Shown piece after piece: positions 7,639 through 16,090 of a DNA stretch of 21,784 nucleotides. The notes below the pieces were generated by a model. That model was not told the origin of the DNA. It did no database searches and was given only the letters and a program-made list of their open reading frames with translations. How positions within the stretch are numbered: position 1 is the stretch's first letter; each line of letters begins with the position of its first letter. Position numbers and translations under genes: made by a program. Origin of the DNA: JAWKRB01 sp041389885 (GTDB lineage Bacteria; Myxococcota_A; Polyangia; Polyangiales; Ga0077539); the NCBI GenBank assembly GCA_041389885.1, contig JAWKRB010000054.1, positions 1 to 21,784 on the forward strand. The letters run 5' to 3'.

Positions 7639-8004
7639 TCACTCACGCGTCGTCGGGAGCCCTCGCACCCACCACGCGAGCATTCCTCCGCGAAGCTGCG
7701 CGGCGCGCGTGAAGCCCCGTGCGCGGAGGATTCGCACCGCGGGGATGCTCCGGTGCGCCGAGAGGCAGATCGCGACCACGGAGCGCGCGGGGTCCAGCGA
7801 GAGCGCGTCGAGGGCGCTCTCGAAGTCCGTGATGGGGGCGCTCAGCGCGCCGCGCACGTGACCCGCCCGCCACTCGGTCTCGGTGCGGACATCGAGCACG
7901 ATCGGGGCGTCGACGCCGTCGAGGGTGGAGTGCAGCGCCTCGGGGTCGACCTCGGGGACCTCTCCGAAGGGCACCCAATTGCGCGCGCGCTCGAAGACGC
8001 CCAT
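7639..8004 (-). CDS. Single-domain rhodanese-like sulfurtransferase
   Basis: Rhodaneses transfer sulfane sulfur through a persulfide on an active-site Cys. This 121-residue protein has the domain essentials: APIVLDVRTETEWRAGHVRGA (residues 33-53, the conserved D-R...W..GHI.GA region) and the catalytic loop CLSAHRS with Cys80 (CX5 loop typical of GlpE/PspE-size enzymes). It ends with RGFTRAAQLRGGMLAWW, the usual final helix and GG.. W motif. There is no signal peptide, so it is cytosolic. The ATG at 8004 gives a normal family length. A GTG 29 codons further upstream is possible but adds a basic, unconserved stretch. It lies 115 bases downstream of the methyltransferase gene on the same strand, so co-transcription is possible. 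The sulfur acceptor is unknown. Confidence 0.9.
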   Translation of the reverse strand: MGVFERARNWVPFGEVPEVDPEALHSTLDGVDAPIVLDVRTETEWRAGHVRGALSAPITDFESALDALSLDPARSVVAICLSAHRSIPAVRILRARGFTRAAQLRGGMLAWWVRGLPTTRE

Positions 8005-8119
8005 CGCGCTCAGCAGACCGCGCCGCTTGAGGAGAGGCACCTGGCGCCGAGGAGCGCGAACGAGCGAGGGGCGAGGCTGCACATGCGCCGAGTGTATCCG
8101 ACGTGAGCGGGCGGCGCCG

Positions 8120-9106
8120 TCAGGGACGCTCCGGCGCGCGCGCGAGGAGGTAGCAGCGCCGGGAGGGGTGTTCCACCGTGGGGTTCGGCGCGCGTTCGAG
8201 GGTCGCCTCGACGGTGAAGCCCGCGCGCTGCAGGGCCTCTTCGACGCGTAGGCGAGGGTGAAAGAAGAAGTCCACCCGCACCGCCTGCTCCCACCACGCG
8301 TCGAGGTGAACGCGCTCGTCTCCGAGGTGGAACGAGAGCAGCAACGGCGCGCCGGGGGCGAGCACACGCGCGAGCTCGGAGAAGGTGTCTGCGAGCTCTT
8401 CTGCGCCCAGGTGAACGATGGCGTAGAAGGCCGTCGCGCCCGCGCAGGAGCCCTCTGCGTAGGGGAGCGCGCGCAGGTCGCCCTCGGTGAAGCGCAGCAT
8501 CGGGTGCGCGGCGCGGGCGGTGTCGAGCATGGCAGGGGAGAGGTCCACGCCCTCGACCTCGACGCCGCGCTCGTGGAGGTAGCGCGCCACCTGGCCGGGG
8601 CCGGTGCCGAGGTCCAAGACGCGTCCATGGTCGCGCACCCGATCTGCGAAGACATCGAGCAACGCGCGGTCGAGGGGCTTGCGCTGGAGCTCGTCGAGCA
8701 TCTCCTCTGCGTAGCGCGAGGCCACCGTGGCGTAGGACGCGCGGGTGCCGTGGTCGTCGCGGGCCGAGACGACCTCGATGGGACCCACGATGGCGTCGTT
8801 GAGCTCGTCCATGCGCTCCGCGGGGATCCAGTGCTCGTCGTGGTAGGCGCGCCCCACGACCTGCGGCGGAAAGGCATCGAGAAAGGCCGTCTTCACGCGA
8901 AAGCGCAGCACGACGCCGCCGCCGCGCGGGTCGTTCCATTTCTCGGCGATCTCGCGCGCGTAGCGCTCGTTGCGCACGGGATAGAAGATCGGCTGATCAG
9001 GGAGCCGCGGAGGGAACCTCGTCCACGCGCTCGCCTCGACGAGCGCGAGCTCCGCGGGACCTACGGGGCGCCAGAGCGTGCGCGTCTCGTCTTTGGGGTC
9101 GGGCAT
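8120..9106 (-). CDS. Fusion of ADP-ribosylation/crystallin J1-type domain and class I SAM methyltransferase
   Basis: This is a 328-residue cytosolic protein of two parts. Residues 8-112 (LWRPVGPAELALVEASAWTR, PVRNERYAREIAEKW, HDEHWIPAERMDELNDAIVG) match the short family usually annotated 'ADP-ribosylation/crystallin J1', whose biochemical role is not established. Residues about 120-328 are a class I methyltransferase: motif I VLDLGTGPG at 163-171, GVDLSPAML at 186-194 (acidic residue for the SAM ribose), RFTEGDLRALP at 205-215 and post-motif LARVLAPGAPLLLSFH. The start at 9106 (ATG, preceded by GGGGGA) was preferred over upstream extension, because the frame upstream crosses repeat R copy 3 and a gene fragment. 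The substrate is unknown. The fusion may link substrate recognition to methylation. Confidence 0.85.
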   Translation of the reverse strand: MPDPKDETRTLWRPVGPAELALVEASAWTRFPPRLPDQPIFYPVRNERYAREIAEKWNDPRGGGVVLRFRVKTAFLDAFPPQVVGRAYHDEHWIPAERMDELNDAIVGPIEVVSARDDHGTRASYATVASRYAEEMLDELQRKPLDRALLDVFADRVRDHGRVLDLGTGPGQVARYLHERGVEVEGVDLSPAMLDTARAAHPMLRFTEGDLRALPYAEGSCAGATAFYAIVHLGAEELADTFSELARVLAPGAPLLLSFHLGDERVHLDAWWEQAVRVDFFFHPRLRVEEALQRAGFTVEATLERAPNPTVEHPSRRCYLLARAPERP

Positions 9107-9192
9107 CGGTCCCCCGGTATGCCATCGATCGGGCGGCGTGTGCGCGCCCGGCGACGGTTGCGCCGATGTCTCTGCGCCGCAAGGAGATACTC

Positions 9193-9247
9193 GAGGATAA
9201 GAAGTCGAACGCGTCGCGCCCGGCGAGCACCTCCGCAACCGTGCCGT
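9193..9247 (-). repeat. Dispersed intergenic repeat R, copy 3
   Basis: The core reads TVAEVLAGRDAFDFLSS in frame and ends in CTTCTTATCCTC, as in copy 4. It lies 86 bases upstream of the methyltransferase start. On its 5' side it abuts the broken ethylbenzene-dehydrogenase-like fragment at the SGCHATT codons. Confidence 0.7.
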
Positions 9248-9530
9248 CGAGGTCGTCGCGTGGCAGCCCGAGACGCAGCCCCCGGTCGGGGAGCGCGTGT
9301 CGTTGATGGGAGAGATGAAGAGCGCGCGGTCCTCGTCCCCGCTGCGGCGCCAGGCCATGCCGTCGTAGCGGGACTGCCGTCGCGCCGTGCTCGCGCCGAC
9401 GGTCTGCACGTCGTCGCTGGTCTCGGACCACTGGGCGAAGAAGTAGAGGTCGTCGTCGTAGGCGGGGCGGAGCTTTGCCGACTCGATGCCAATCCGACCG
9501 GTTCCCGAGCCGAACGCGACGGTGCTCTCG
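9248..9530 (-). pseudogene. Fragment of an ethylbenzene-dehydrogenase-related heme-binding domain protein
   Basis: On the minus strand the frame reads GRIGIESAKLRPAYDDDLYF, FAQWSETSDD, YDGMAWRRSGDEDRALFISP and ends GGCVSGCHATT. The LYF.. QW, GDEDR..F and GC..CH signatures in this order fit the EB_dh (PF09459) heme-binding domain of secreted cytochrome-like proteins. No start codon or signal peptide precedes it: upstream the frame passes into the lipoprotein gene (stop at 9531) in another phase. Downstream it is cut off by repeat R copy 3. About 90 residues remain from a protein normally several hundred long, so it is a relic. Confidence 0.5.
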
Positions 9531-10514
9531 TCAGGGGACGCGCGGGCAGCGGGTGTGCGCGGCGAGGCAGGCGTCGAGGTCGGGGAAGAGCCCGCCGCAG
9601 TCGGGGCCTTCGCACCCGCACCGATTGAAGGGGGCGCAGCGGAGACCGTCCCAGAAGAAGTCCATTCGCGAAGGGCAGAAGTCCATGCCGAACACGCGCT
9701 GGGGAGCGCACTCGGGGCCCGGCGGGACCGCTCCGCCATCGACGACGATGCAGGGACCGCGGTGGGCGAAGATCCGGTCGGGGCAGTTCAGGCTGCTGGT
9801 GAAGGTGCGCCCGTCGCAGCCGCAGAAGGGCGTGGGCGTGGGGTCGCATCGCTCCAGGTCGGTGGTGCAGGAGCCCGTCTCGCCGCACCCTTCTGCCCGC
9901 ACCCGGCACCTGCCGCTGGGGCAGTCCGCGTTGCTCCGGCAGGTGCGCCAGGCGCCCGCGTCGGCCTGGCAGATGTCCTGACAGGTGAGCAACCCGTCGG
10001 GATCACACCGACAGGCGATGCAACGGCTCTCCAGGCAACGCTCCCCGACCGGACAGGGACGTCCGTTGGCGAGCCGACAGAACAGCCCCGCGTCGACCTC
10101 GGGCTCCGCGCAGGGGCCGCGATGCGCGAAGGGGCGCTCGGGGCACGAACTGCTCCCGCGGAACGTCGTGCCGTCACAGCCGCAGAACGGCGCGAGGTCT
10201 TCGGTGCACGCGCGCCCCGCCGCGGGCTGGCAGGTCCAGGGCACGCCGCAGCCCTCGGGGCCGATGCACGCCTCGCCGGACAGGCAGTCGGACGCGACGG
10301 AGCACGTCCGCACCGCGCCGATGTCCATGCGCGGGAGCGCGACGTCGATCGTGGTCGGCACGTCGACGGCGATCAGGGTGTCTTGCGCGCTCCCCGCGTC
10401 GGCGAGGGGGCTGGACGGGGTCACGACGGCGCTGCAACCGGTCGCGAGCACGGCGAGGGCCGCGCCCCGCGTGGACCGTAGGACGACGCGCAACAGAGGG
10501 GAGCAGGAGCGCAT
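9531..10514 (-). CDS. Cys-rich lipoprotein with two CGCDG modules
   Basis: This is a 327-residue predicted lipoprotein with 29 or more cysteines. The ATG at 10514 gives a basic n-region, a hydrophobic stretch and lipobox LATGC (Cys27). After an Asp/Val/Pro linker, two paralogous units appear: CSVASDCLSGEACIGPEGCG with FCGCDGTTFRGSSSCPERPF, and CRSNADCPSGRCRVRAEGCG with FCGCDGRTFTSSLNCPDRIF, both followed by AHRGPC. The CGCDG(K/R/T)T(F/Y) string is reminiscent of Kazal-like inhibitor modules (CGCDGKTYGNxC), but the downstream Cys spacing is different, so an inhibitor function is not claimed. The C-terminus has CGCEGPDCGGLFPDLDACLA. The start is about 40 bases from IS91 remnant D on the same strand. 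Secretion is well supported, function unknown. Confidence 0.85.
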   Translation of the reverse strand: MRSCSPLLRVVLRSTRGAALAVLATGCSAVVTPSSPLADAGSAQDTLIAVDVPTTIDVALPRMDIGAVRTCSVASDCLSGEACIGPEGCGVPWTCQPAAGRACTEDLAPFCGCDGTTFRGSSSCPERPFAHRGPCAEPEVDAGLFCRLANGRPCPVGERCLESRCIACRCDPDGLLTCQDICQADAGAWRTCRSNADCPSGRCRVRAEGCGETGSCTTDLERCDPTPTPFCGCDGRTFTSSLNCPDRIFAHRGPCIVVDGGAVPPGPECAPQRVFGMDFCPSRMDFFWDGLRCAPFNRCGCEGPDCGGLFPDLDACLAAHTRCPRVP

Positions 10515-10554
10515 CGGCGGGTCCTATCACAGCGCCTGGGGGCGCGGGGCACGG

Positions 10555-10925
10555 TGCGCGCCGCGCGCAGACGTCACCCTCCCGCACGCCCCGCACGCCC
10601 CGCGCTCACCCCGCCCTCAGTCCCACGCGTCGCAGGGGTCGCGCGCCCTCGCGAAGCTCGGCTCCTCGCTCTCCTCGCCGACGTGCCTCAAGATGAGCTC
10701 GCTCACCGCGCGGTCCAAAGATCACGGCGATCAACTGCATGCGCCCGCCGCAGCCCTCGCACTTCAGCGCGTCGACACCTCACACGCGCGGCAGCCGTGT
10801 CGCCTGGTCCCACGTCGTCAGCCCTCCCCGCCGCACCGCCGCGATCCCCGAGGACCACGCATTCGGCTCGACCTCAACCGCGCCGCCCTCCCCGACGGCG
10901 CTGGAGTGTCGTCCGCGACGCGACC
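10555..10925 (-). mobile_element. IS91-family transposase 3' remnant D (longest tail)
   Basis: Minus-strand translation gives VEVEPNAWSSGIAAVRR, LTTWDQATRLPRV, a TGA in place of Trp, then GVDALKCEGCGGRMQLIAVIF. The same extra G as in copy C follows, and after it DRAVSELILRHVGEE, SEEPSFARARDPCDAWD and a stop at 10617-10619. About 60 bases after that stop (10555-10616) are shared with remnants B and E, including GGGAGGGTGACGTCTGC; this is a candidate 3' terminus (oriIS side) of the original element. The rest of 10515-11036 contains no other recognisable gene. Confidence 0.75.
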
Positions 10926-11036
10926 GAGACACATCGTCTGGGTGAAGCGCCCGGTCGCAGAGGAGCGAGCTGGCGCCTCAGCAGCCGCCCTGACGCGGAG
11001 ATCACTCGATGGTACCGTCGGCGCGGCGAGCGAAGG

Positions 11037-13034
<1,998 letters not shown>

Positions 13035-13035
13035 C

Positions 13036-13254
13036 ATGACAGCGCCAGTTAGGACTCGCCGAAGAACAACTTGGGCGAGTCCCTACCCTACGGTGGCTTC
13101 TGGCGGCACCCTCTGCCCGCTCATCGACCCCGCGGTCGCCGCGGGGGCGCGCAACCTCGTGGCGCGCAACGACACCGACTGCGTCTCGGCCTTCGGGATG
13201 ATGCCCGCGGCGATCCCCGCCTACACCCTGACCATCGCGGTCGGCACGCCCTGA
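13036..13254 (+). CDS. Short ORF after the kinase, possibly a gene remnant
   Basis: ATG at 13036 follows the kinase stop by one base and would encode 72 residues. The N-terminal 20 residues are Arg/Thr-rich and unremarkable. The rest (GGTLCPLIDPAVAAGARNLV, then DTDCVSAFGM and AYTLTIAVGTP) looks like the C-terminal strand region of a larger secreted beta-domain. I do not recognise it. The tight spacing suggests translational coupling, but a relic of a deleted gene is as likely. Confidence 0.3.
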   Translation: MTAPVRTRRRTTWASPYPTVASGGTLCPLIDPAVAAGARNLVARNDTDCVSAFGMMPAAIPAYTLTIAVGTP

Positions 13255-13267
13255 CGCGCCCTCGCGC

Positions 13268-13298
13268 AGACCCGGCGCTCGGCTGAGCGCCGGGGTCT
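13268..13298 (+). terminator. Stem-loop downstream of the kinase unit
   Basis: AGACCCGGCGCTC (13268-13280) pairs with GAGCGCCGGGGTCT (13285-13298) with one bulged base and a GGCT loop. It lies 14 bases after the stop of the short ORF. There is no T-run, but GC-rich stems without U-tracts are usual candidates in such genomes. The remainder of 13255-13482 shows nothing recognisable. Confidence 0.6.
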
Positions 13299-13482
13299 CG
13301 CGCGAAGCTCCCTTCAGTCTCCCGTCCCCTCCCCGCGATCACGCCAGGCGCCGGCCGATGGGCGCCGCGCGCCCGCGACGCCGCGCGACGACCTGCGGCT
13401 GCGGCTGCTCCCCGCCCACGTCGCGCCCGATCCGTAGCCCGCGGGCCTTGCATCCCTCACCCGCCCCGTTTCTCCTCGACGG

Positions 13483-13935
13483 GTGAGCCCCACGACAGAT
13501 CGCCCCTTCTTCGCGCGCGTCGGCTCGCTGGCGCTGGCGCTGCTGAGCGGCGCGCTCCTCGGCCCCGCCACCTCGCTCTACCTCGGGCACGGCCGCAGCG
13601 CGCTCGCGATCTTCGCGCTGCCCGTCGGTCTCGTGCTCGGCCTGCTGGCCTGGGCCGTCCTCGCGCTCGTCGTCGGCGCGGGGCGGATGATCCGCCAGGG
13701 CACGCTCGTCCCGCAGCACCCGCCCGGCCCCGCCCCGGGCGCGTGGACCCTCCTGCTCGCGTCGCCCCTCGCCGCCGTCTCCGCGTCGCTGCTCGAGCGC
13801 GTCTTCTCCTCCGCTGGCGCGCCCTCGCTCGCGCTCGACCTCGGGTACGGCTGCGCCCACGGCGCGCTCTGCTACCTCCTGGCTCGGCGGGGACTCCTCG
13901 ACCCGCGCGCCCTCGGAGGGGACGCCGCGCAGTAG
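13483..13935 (+). CDS. Small integral membrane protein
   Basis: I do not recognise a family. The 150-residue product from the GTG at 13483 has about four hydrophobic segments: residues 12-34, 40-66, 88-104 and a weaker one at 118-135. Short polar loops lie between them, and a Pro-rich loop (PQHPPGPAPG) separates the two halves. This resembles small TM proteins with a GHGRSALAIFALPVG segment, often found in proteins of the TM2-like or 'hypothetical membrane' group. No catalytic motif is seen. Codon bias fits the rest of the window. It is a separate unit between the kinase terminator and the SDR gene. The gap 13936-14120 shows no gene. Confidence 0.6.
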   Translation: MSPTTDRPFFARVGSLALALLSGALLGPATSLYLGHGRSALAIFALPVGLVLGLLAWAVLALVVGAGRMIRQGTLVPQHPPGPAPGAWTLLLASPLAAVSASLLERVFSSAGAPSLALDLGYGCAHGALCYLLARRGLLDPRALGGDAAQ

Positions 13936-14120
13936 CCACGACGGCGCGGCCTCCTCCGGGGGCGGCGACCTCGCGACGCTCCAGCGCCCGCGGGGCCCTC
14001 GCTTCAGGGAGGCGCGCGACTTCATGCTGGCCTCCCAAGCCCGCGACCTCCGCGTCGCCCGACTTGTCCGTTCGCCTGCGCACGTTGCGCGACGGGTGCG
14101 ATGGGGCTACCTCGCGGCGC

Positions 14121-14915
14121 ATGAAGATCACTCCCGACACCAGGGCCCTCGTCACCGGCGCCAACGGCGGTCTGGGTGAGGCCATCGCGCGCGCGCTCCA
14201 CCGCGCGGGCGCGAAGGTCACCCTCTCCGCGCGGCGCATGGAGGCGATCGAGCCGCTCGCCCGAGAGCTCGGGGCCGAGGTGCTCCTCGCGGACCTCTCG
14301 CGGCGCGAAGAGCTCGACCGGCTCCACGCGTCGGCGGGCGACATCGACGTGGCGGTGCTCAACGCGGCGCTGCCCGCGACGGGCGCGATGATGGAGCTCT
14401 CGCTCGAGCAGGTCGATCGCTTCCTCGACGTGAACCTCCGCGCGGCGGTGCACTCCGCGCGCGTGCTCGGCGAGGGGATGATGCGACGCCAGCGCGGTCA
14501 CATCGTCTTCATCTCGTCGATCTCGGGCAAGGTCGCGTCGGGCGGACAGGCCATGTACAACTGCACGAAGTTCGGCCTACGGGGGTTCTCCTACGCGCTG
14601 CGAGAGGACCTCGCGCCGCACGGCGTGGGCGTGACCACGGTGTTCCCCGGCTTCATTCGCGACGCGGGGATGTTCGCGAACACCCAGGTGGCGCTCCCGC
14701 GGGGGACGGGCACGCGCAGCCCTCGCGATGTCGCCGACGCGGTGTTGCGGGCGGTGCGCGAGAACCCCGCGGAGATCGACGTGGCCGCGTTCGAGCAGGT
14801 GTTCGGCGGCTATGCCTTCGGGCTCGCGCCGGGGCTCGTGAGCTGGATCATGCGCACGATCGGCGGGGATGAGGTCGCTGCGAGGATCATCGAGGCGCAG
14901 CGGAGCAAGCGGTAG
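14121..14915 (+). CDS. Short-chain dehydrogenase/reductase (SDR)
   Basis: This is a 264-residue NAD(P)-dependent oxidoreductase of the classical SDR family, acting on an unknown alcohol or carbonyl substrate in the cytosol. The Rossmann cofactor motif is TGANGGLG (residues 12-19), with SARRM following beta-2, which favours NADP. The substrate-side motif is NAAL (81-84). The catalytic residues are Ser133, Tyr146 and Lys150 in FISSISGK...YNCTK. PGFIRDAGMF (176-185) corresponds to the PG motif after beta-6. The ATG at 14121 gives normal length and starts four residues before the first beta strand. It is monocistronic as far as can be seen. It resembles SDRs annotated as short-chain dehydrogenases acting on fatty-acyl or sterol-like substrates, but specificity cannot be read from sequence. 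Confidence 0.93.
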   Translation: MKITPDTRALVTGANGGLGEAIARALHRAGAKVTLSARRMEAIEPLARELGAEVLLADLSRREELDRLHASAGDIDVAVLNAALPATGAMMELSLEQVDRFLDVNLRAAVHSARVLGEGMMRRQRGHIVFISSISGKVASGGQAMYNCTKFGLRGFSYALREDLAPHGVGVTTVFPGFIRDAGMFANTQVALPRGTGTRSPRDVADAVLRAVRENPAEIDVAAFEQVFGGYAFGLAPGLVSWIMRTIGGDEVAARIIEAQRSKR

Positions 14916-15030
14916 GGTACGCCCGGGTCGCGCGGGCGAGCGCCTTCGCTGCCGCGCTCCCTCCGCGGCCCTCGCGCCCGTTCGGGGCCCCGCTGGACAC
15001 ATCGGCGCGCTCCGTTCATAGAGGGGGTTA

Positions 15031-15068
15031 CGGCGACGACGAGGCCCGCGGCGGGCCCCCTGTCGCCG
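15031..15068 (+). promoter_or_regulatory. Nested hairpin abutting the ribosome binding site of the YbiI-like gene
   Basis: Outer arms CGGCGAC (15031-15037) and GTCGCCG (15062-15068) enclose an inner perfect repeat GGCCCGC/GCGGGCC (15043-15049, 15051-15057). The Shine-Dalgarno-like GGAG at 15070-15073 starts one base after the outer arm, 8 bases before the ATG at 15082. It may be a structured leader, or the terminator of the SDR gene 115 bases upstream. The rest of 14916-15081 shows nothing else. Confidence 0.4.
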
Positions 15069-15081
15069 CGGAGCTACGGTC

Positions 15082-15348
15082 ATGGCCGTCGGGTGGGCGC
15101 AAGATGGCGCCGTGCAGGAACAGATCGATGCCACCGTCGCGGCGGAGGTCGAGCGCGCCCGCATGCGCCTGGCCCAGGGCGTCAGCCGCGAGGTCTGCGA
15201 GGACTGCGACGGAGCCATTCCCCTCGCGCGGCGCCTCGCGGTGCCCGGCGTGAGCCGCTGCGTGCGCTGCCAGGAGGAGGCCGACCGCGACGCGCGACGC
15301 ACCCAGCTCTACAATCGCCGCGGGAGCAAAGACAGCCAGCTCCGTTAG
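15082..15348 (+). CDS. ybiI: TraR/DksA-family zinc-finger protein, YbiI type
   Basis: This is an 88-residue protein, the same length as E. coli YbiI, with the family-typical opening (MAVGWAQDGAVQEQID) and the highly characteristic C-terminus YNRRGSKDSQLR. The zinc finger is C39-x2-C42...C60-x2-C63 within CEDCDGAIPLARR...SRCVRCQ. DksA/TraR relatives bind in the RNA polymerase secondary channel to alter initiation. For YbiI itself the role is not well defined, and the acidic coiled-coil tip of DksA is missing here. The ATG at 15082 has GGAG 8 bases upstream, one of the few clear Shine-Dalgarno sites in the window, directly behind a strong hairpin at 15031-15068. Confidence 0.92.
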   Translation: MAVGWAQDGAVQEQIDATVAAEVERARMRLAQGVSREVCEDCDGAIPLARRLAVPGVSRCVRCQEEADRDARRTQLYNRRGSKDSQLR

Positions 15349-15453
15349 CTGGCGGCGCGTTGATCCGGTGCGCTCGGGGTCACGCCCAGGCGCGCCTGCT
15401 CTCCTGCGACGCGGGCGACTTCAAGACGCCCTCCTTCGCGGGGCGATCTCGGC
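15349..15453. other. Gap between ybiI and the IS66 left end
   Basis: This is a short stretch with no recognisable gene. On the minus strand it continues an open frame that crosses the IS66 terminus, but shows no IS630 similarity. Confidence 0.4.
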
Positions 15454-15475
15454 GTACGCGGTGGTGCTTCCCCAT
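15454..15475 (+). repeat. IS66 terminal inverted repeat, left
   Basis: Matches the complement of 18319-18340 at 19 of 22 positions; both start GTACGCGGTG and end TCCCCAT. Confidence 0.7.
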
Positions 15476-15580
15476 CTCGTTGAGGTAGGCCGCGCTCTTG
15501 TCAGCTCGGCGCGGCCGTGATTGTCCGCGCCGCGTCGGGAACTTGATCGCGCCGCCCGACGAGCACGATCGTCGCGGTCG

Positions 15581-16090
15581 ATGGACGACGCGACTCTTCT
15601 TGAACAGGTGCGCGTGGCAGAGACGCGCCTCGCGATGCTCACCCCCGACAGCGGCCTCACCGACGCCGCCGCCGCGCTCTGCGCCAGGCTCGTCGAGGCG
15701 CGCGCCAGGGAGGCCGACGTTTCCCTGACGGTGACGCTCCCGGATCCGTGGCGTGCCGCCATCTTCCTCGCCCTCGGGCGGCGCTACGGACTTCACCTGC
15801 ACCGTCGCGCTGGGCAGTCGAAACAGACCCTCACGGTCTGCGCACCGCGGTCCTTCTTCTCCGGGGTGCTCTGGCCTGAGTTCGAGAAGATCACCAACCT
15901 CCTCATGGACCGCTTCGACGCCATCACCCACGACGTGGTTCGCACCATCGCGCCGGGCGCAGAGGCCCCGCGGCGTGTCGTCAACAACGGCTCCCTCGGC
16001 GCGGACCGCGGCGACGGCTGCTACGCCGCGTCCTCGGTCGCGCCGTCGCGCACGGTGGCTTCTCGCGCCGCGCGCAGGCGCTCCACGTAG
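15581..16090 (+). CDS. Passenger ORF of the IS66 element, unknown function
   Basis: I do not recognise this 169-residue protein from the ATG at 15581. Residues 1-145 look like real protein: an alpha-helical opening (DDATLLEQVRVAETRLAML), ALCARLVEARAREADVSLTV, a middle GRRYGLHLHRRAGQSKQTL and VLWPEFEKITNLLMDRFDAI. The last 25 residues (from about residue 146) are Arg/Ser-rich and antisense to the 3' end of tnpC (overlap 16021-16090), so the natural end may have been lost or the overlap may be normal. It lies inside the element defined by the inverted repeats, so it travels with it. An 8-bp perfect stem (15507-15514 with 15525-15532) lies between the left end and this gene. It could be a regulator or accessory factor of transposition; there is no evidence for either. 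Confidence 0.5.
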   Translation: MDDATLLEQVRVAETRLAMLTPDSGLTDAAAALCARLVEARAREADVSLTVTLPDPWRAAIFLALGRRYGLHLHRRAGQSKQTLTVCAPRSFFSGVLWPEFEKITNLLMDRFDAITHDVVRTIAPGAEAPRRVVNNGSLGADRGDGCYAASSVAPSRTVASRAARRRST

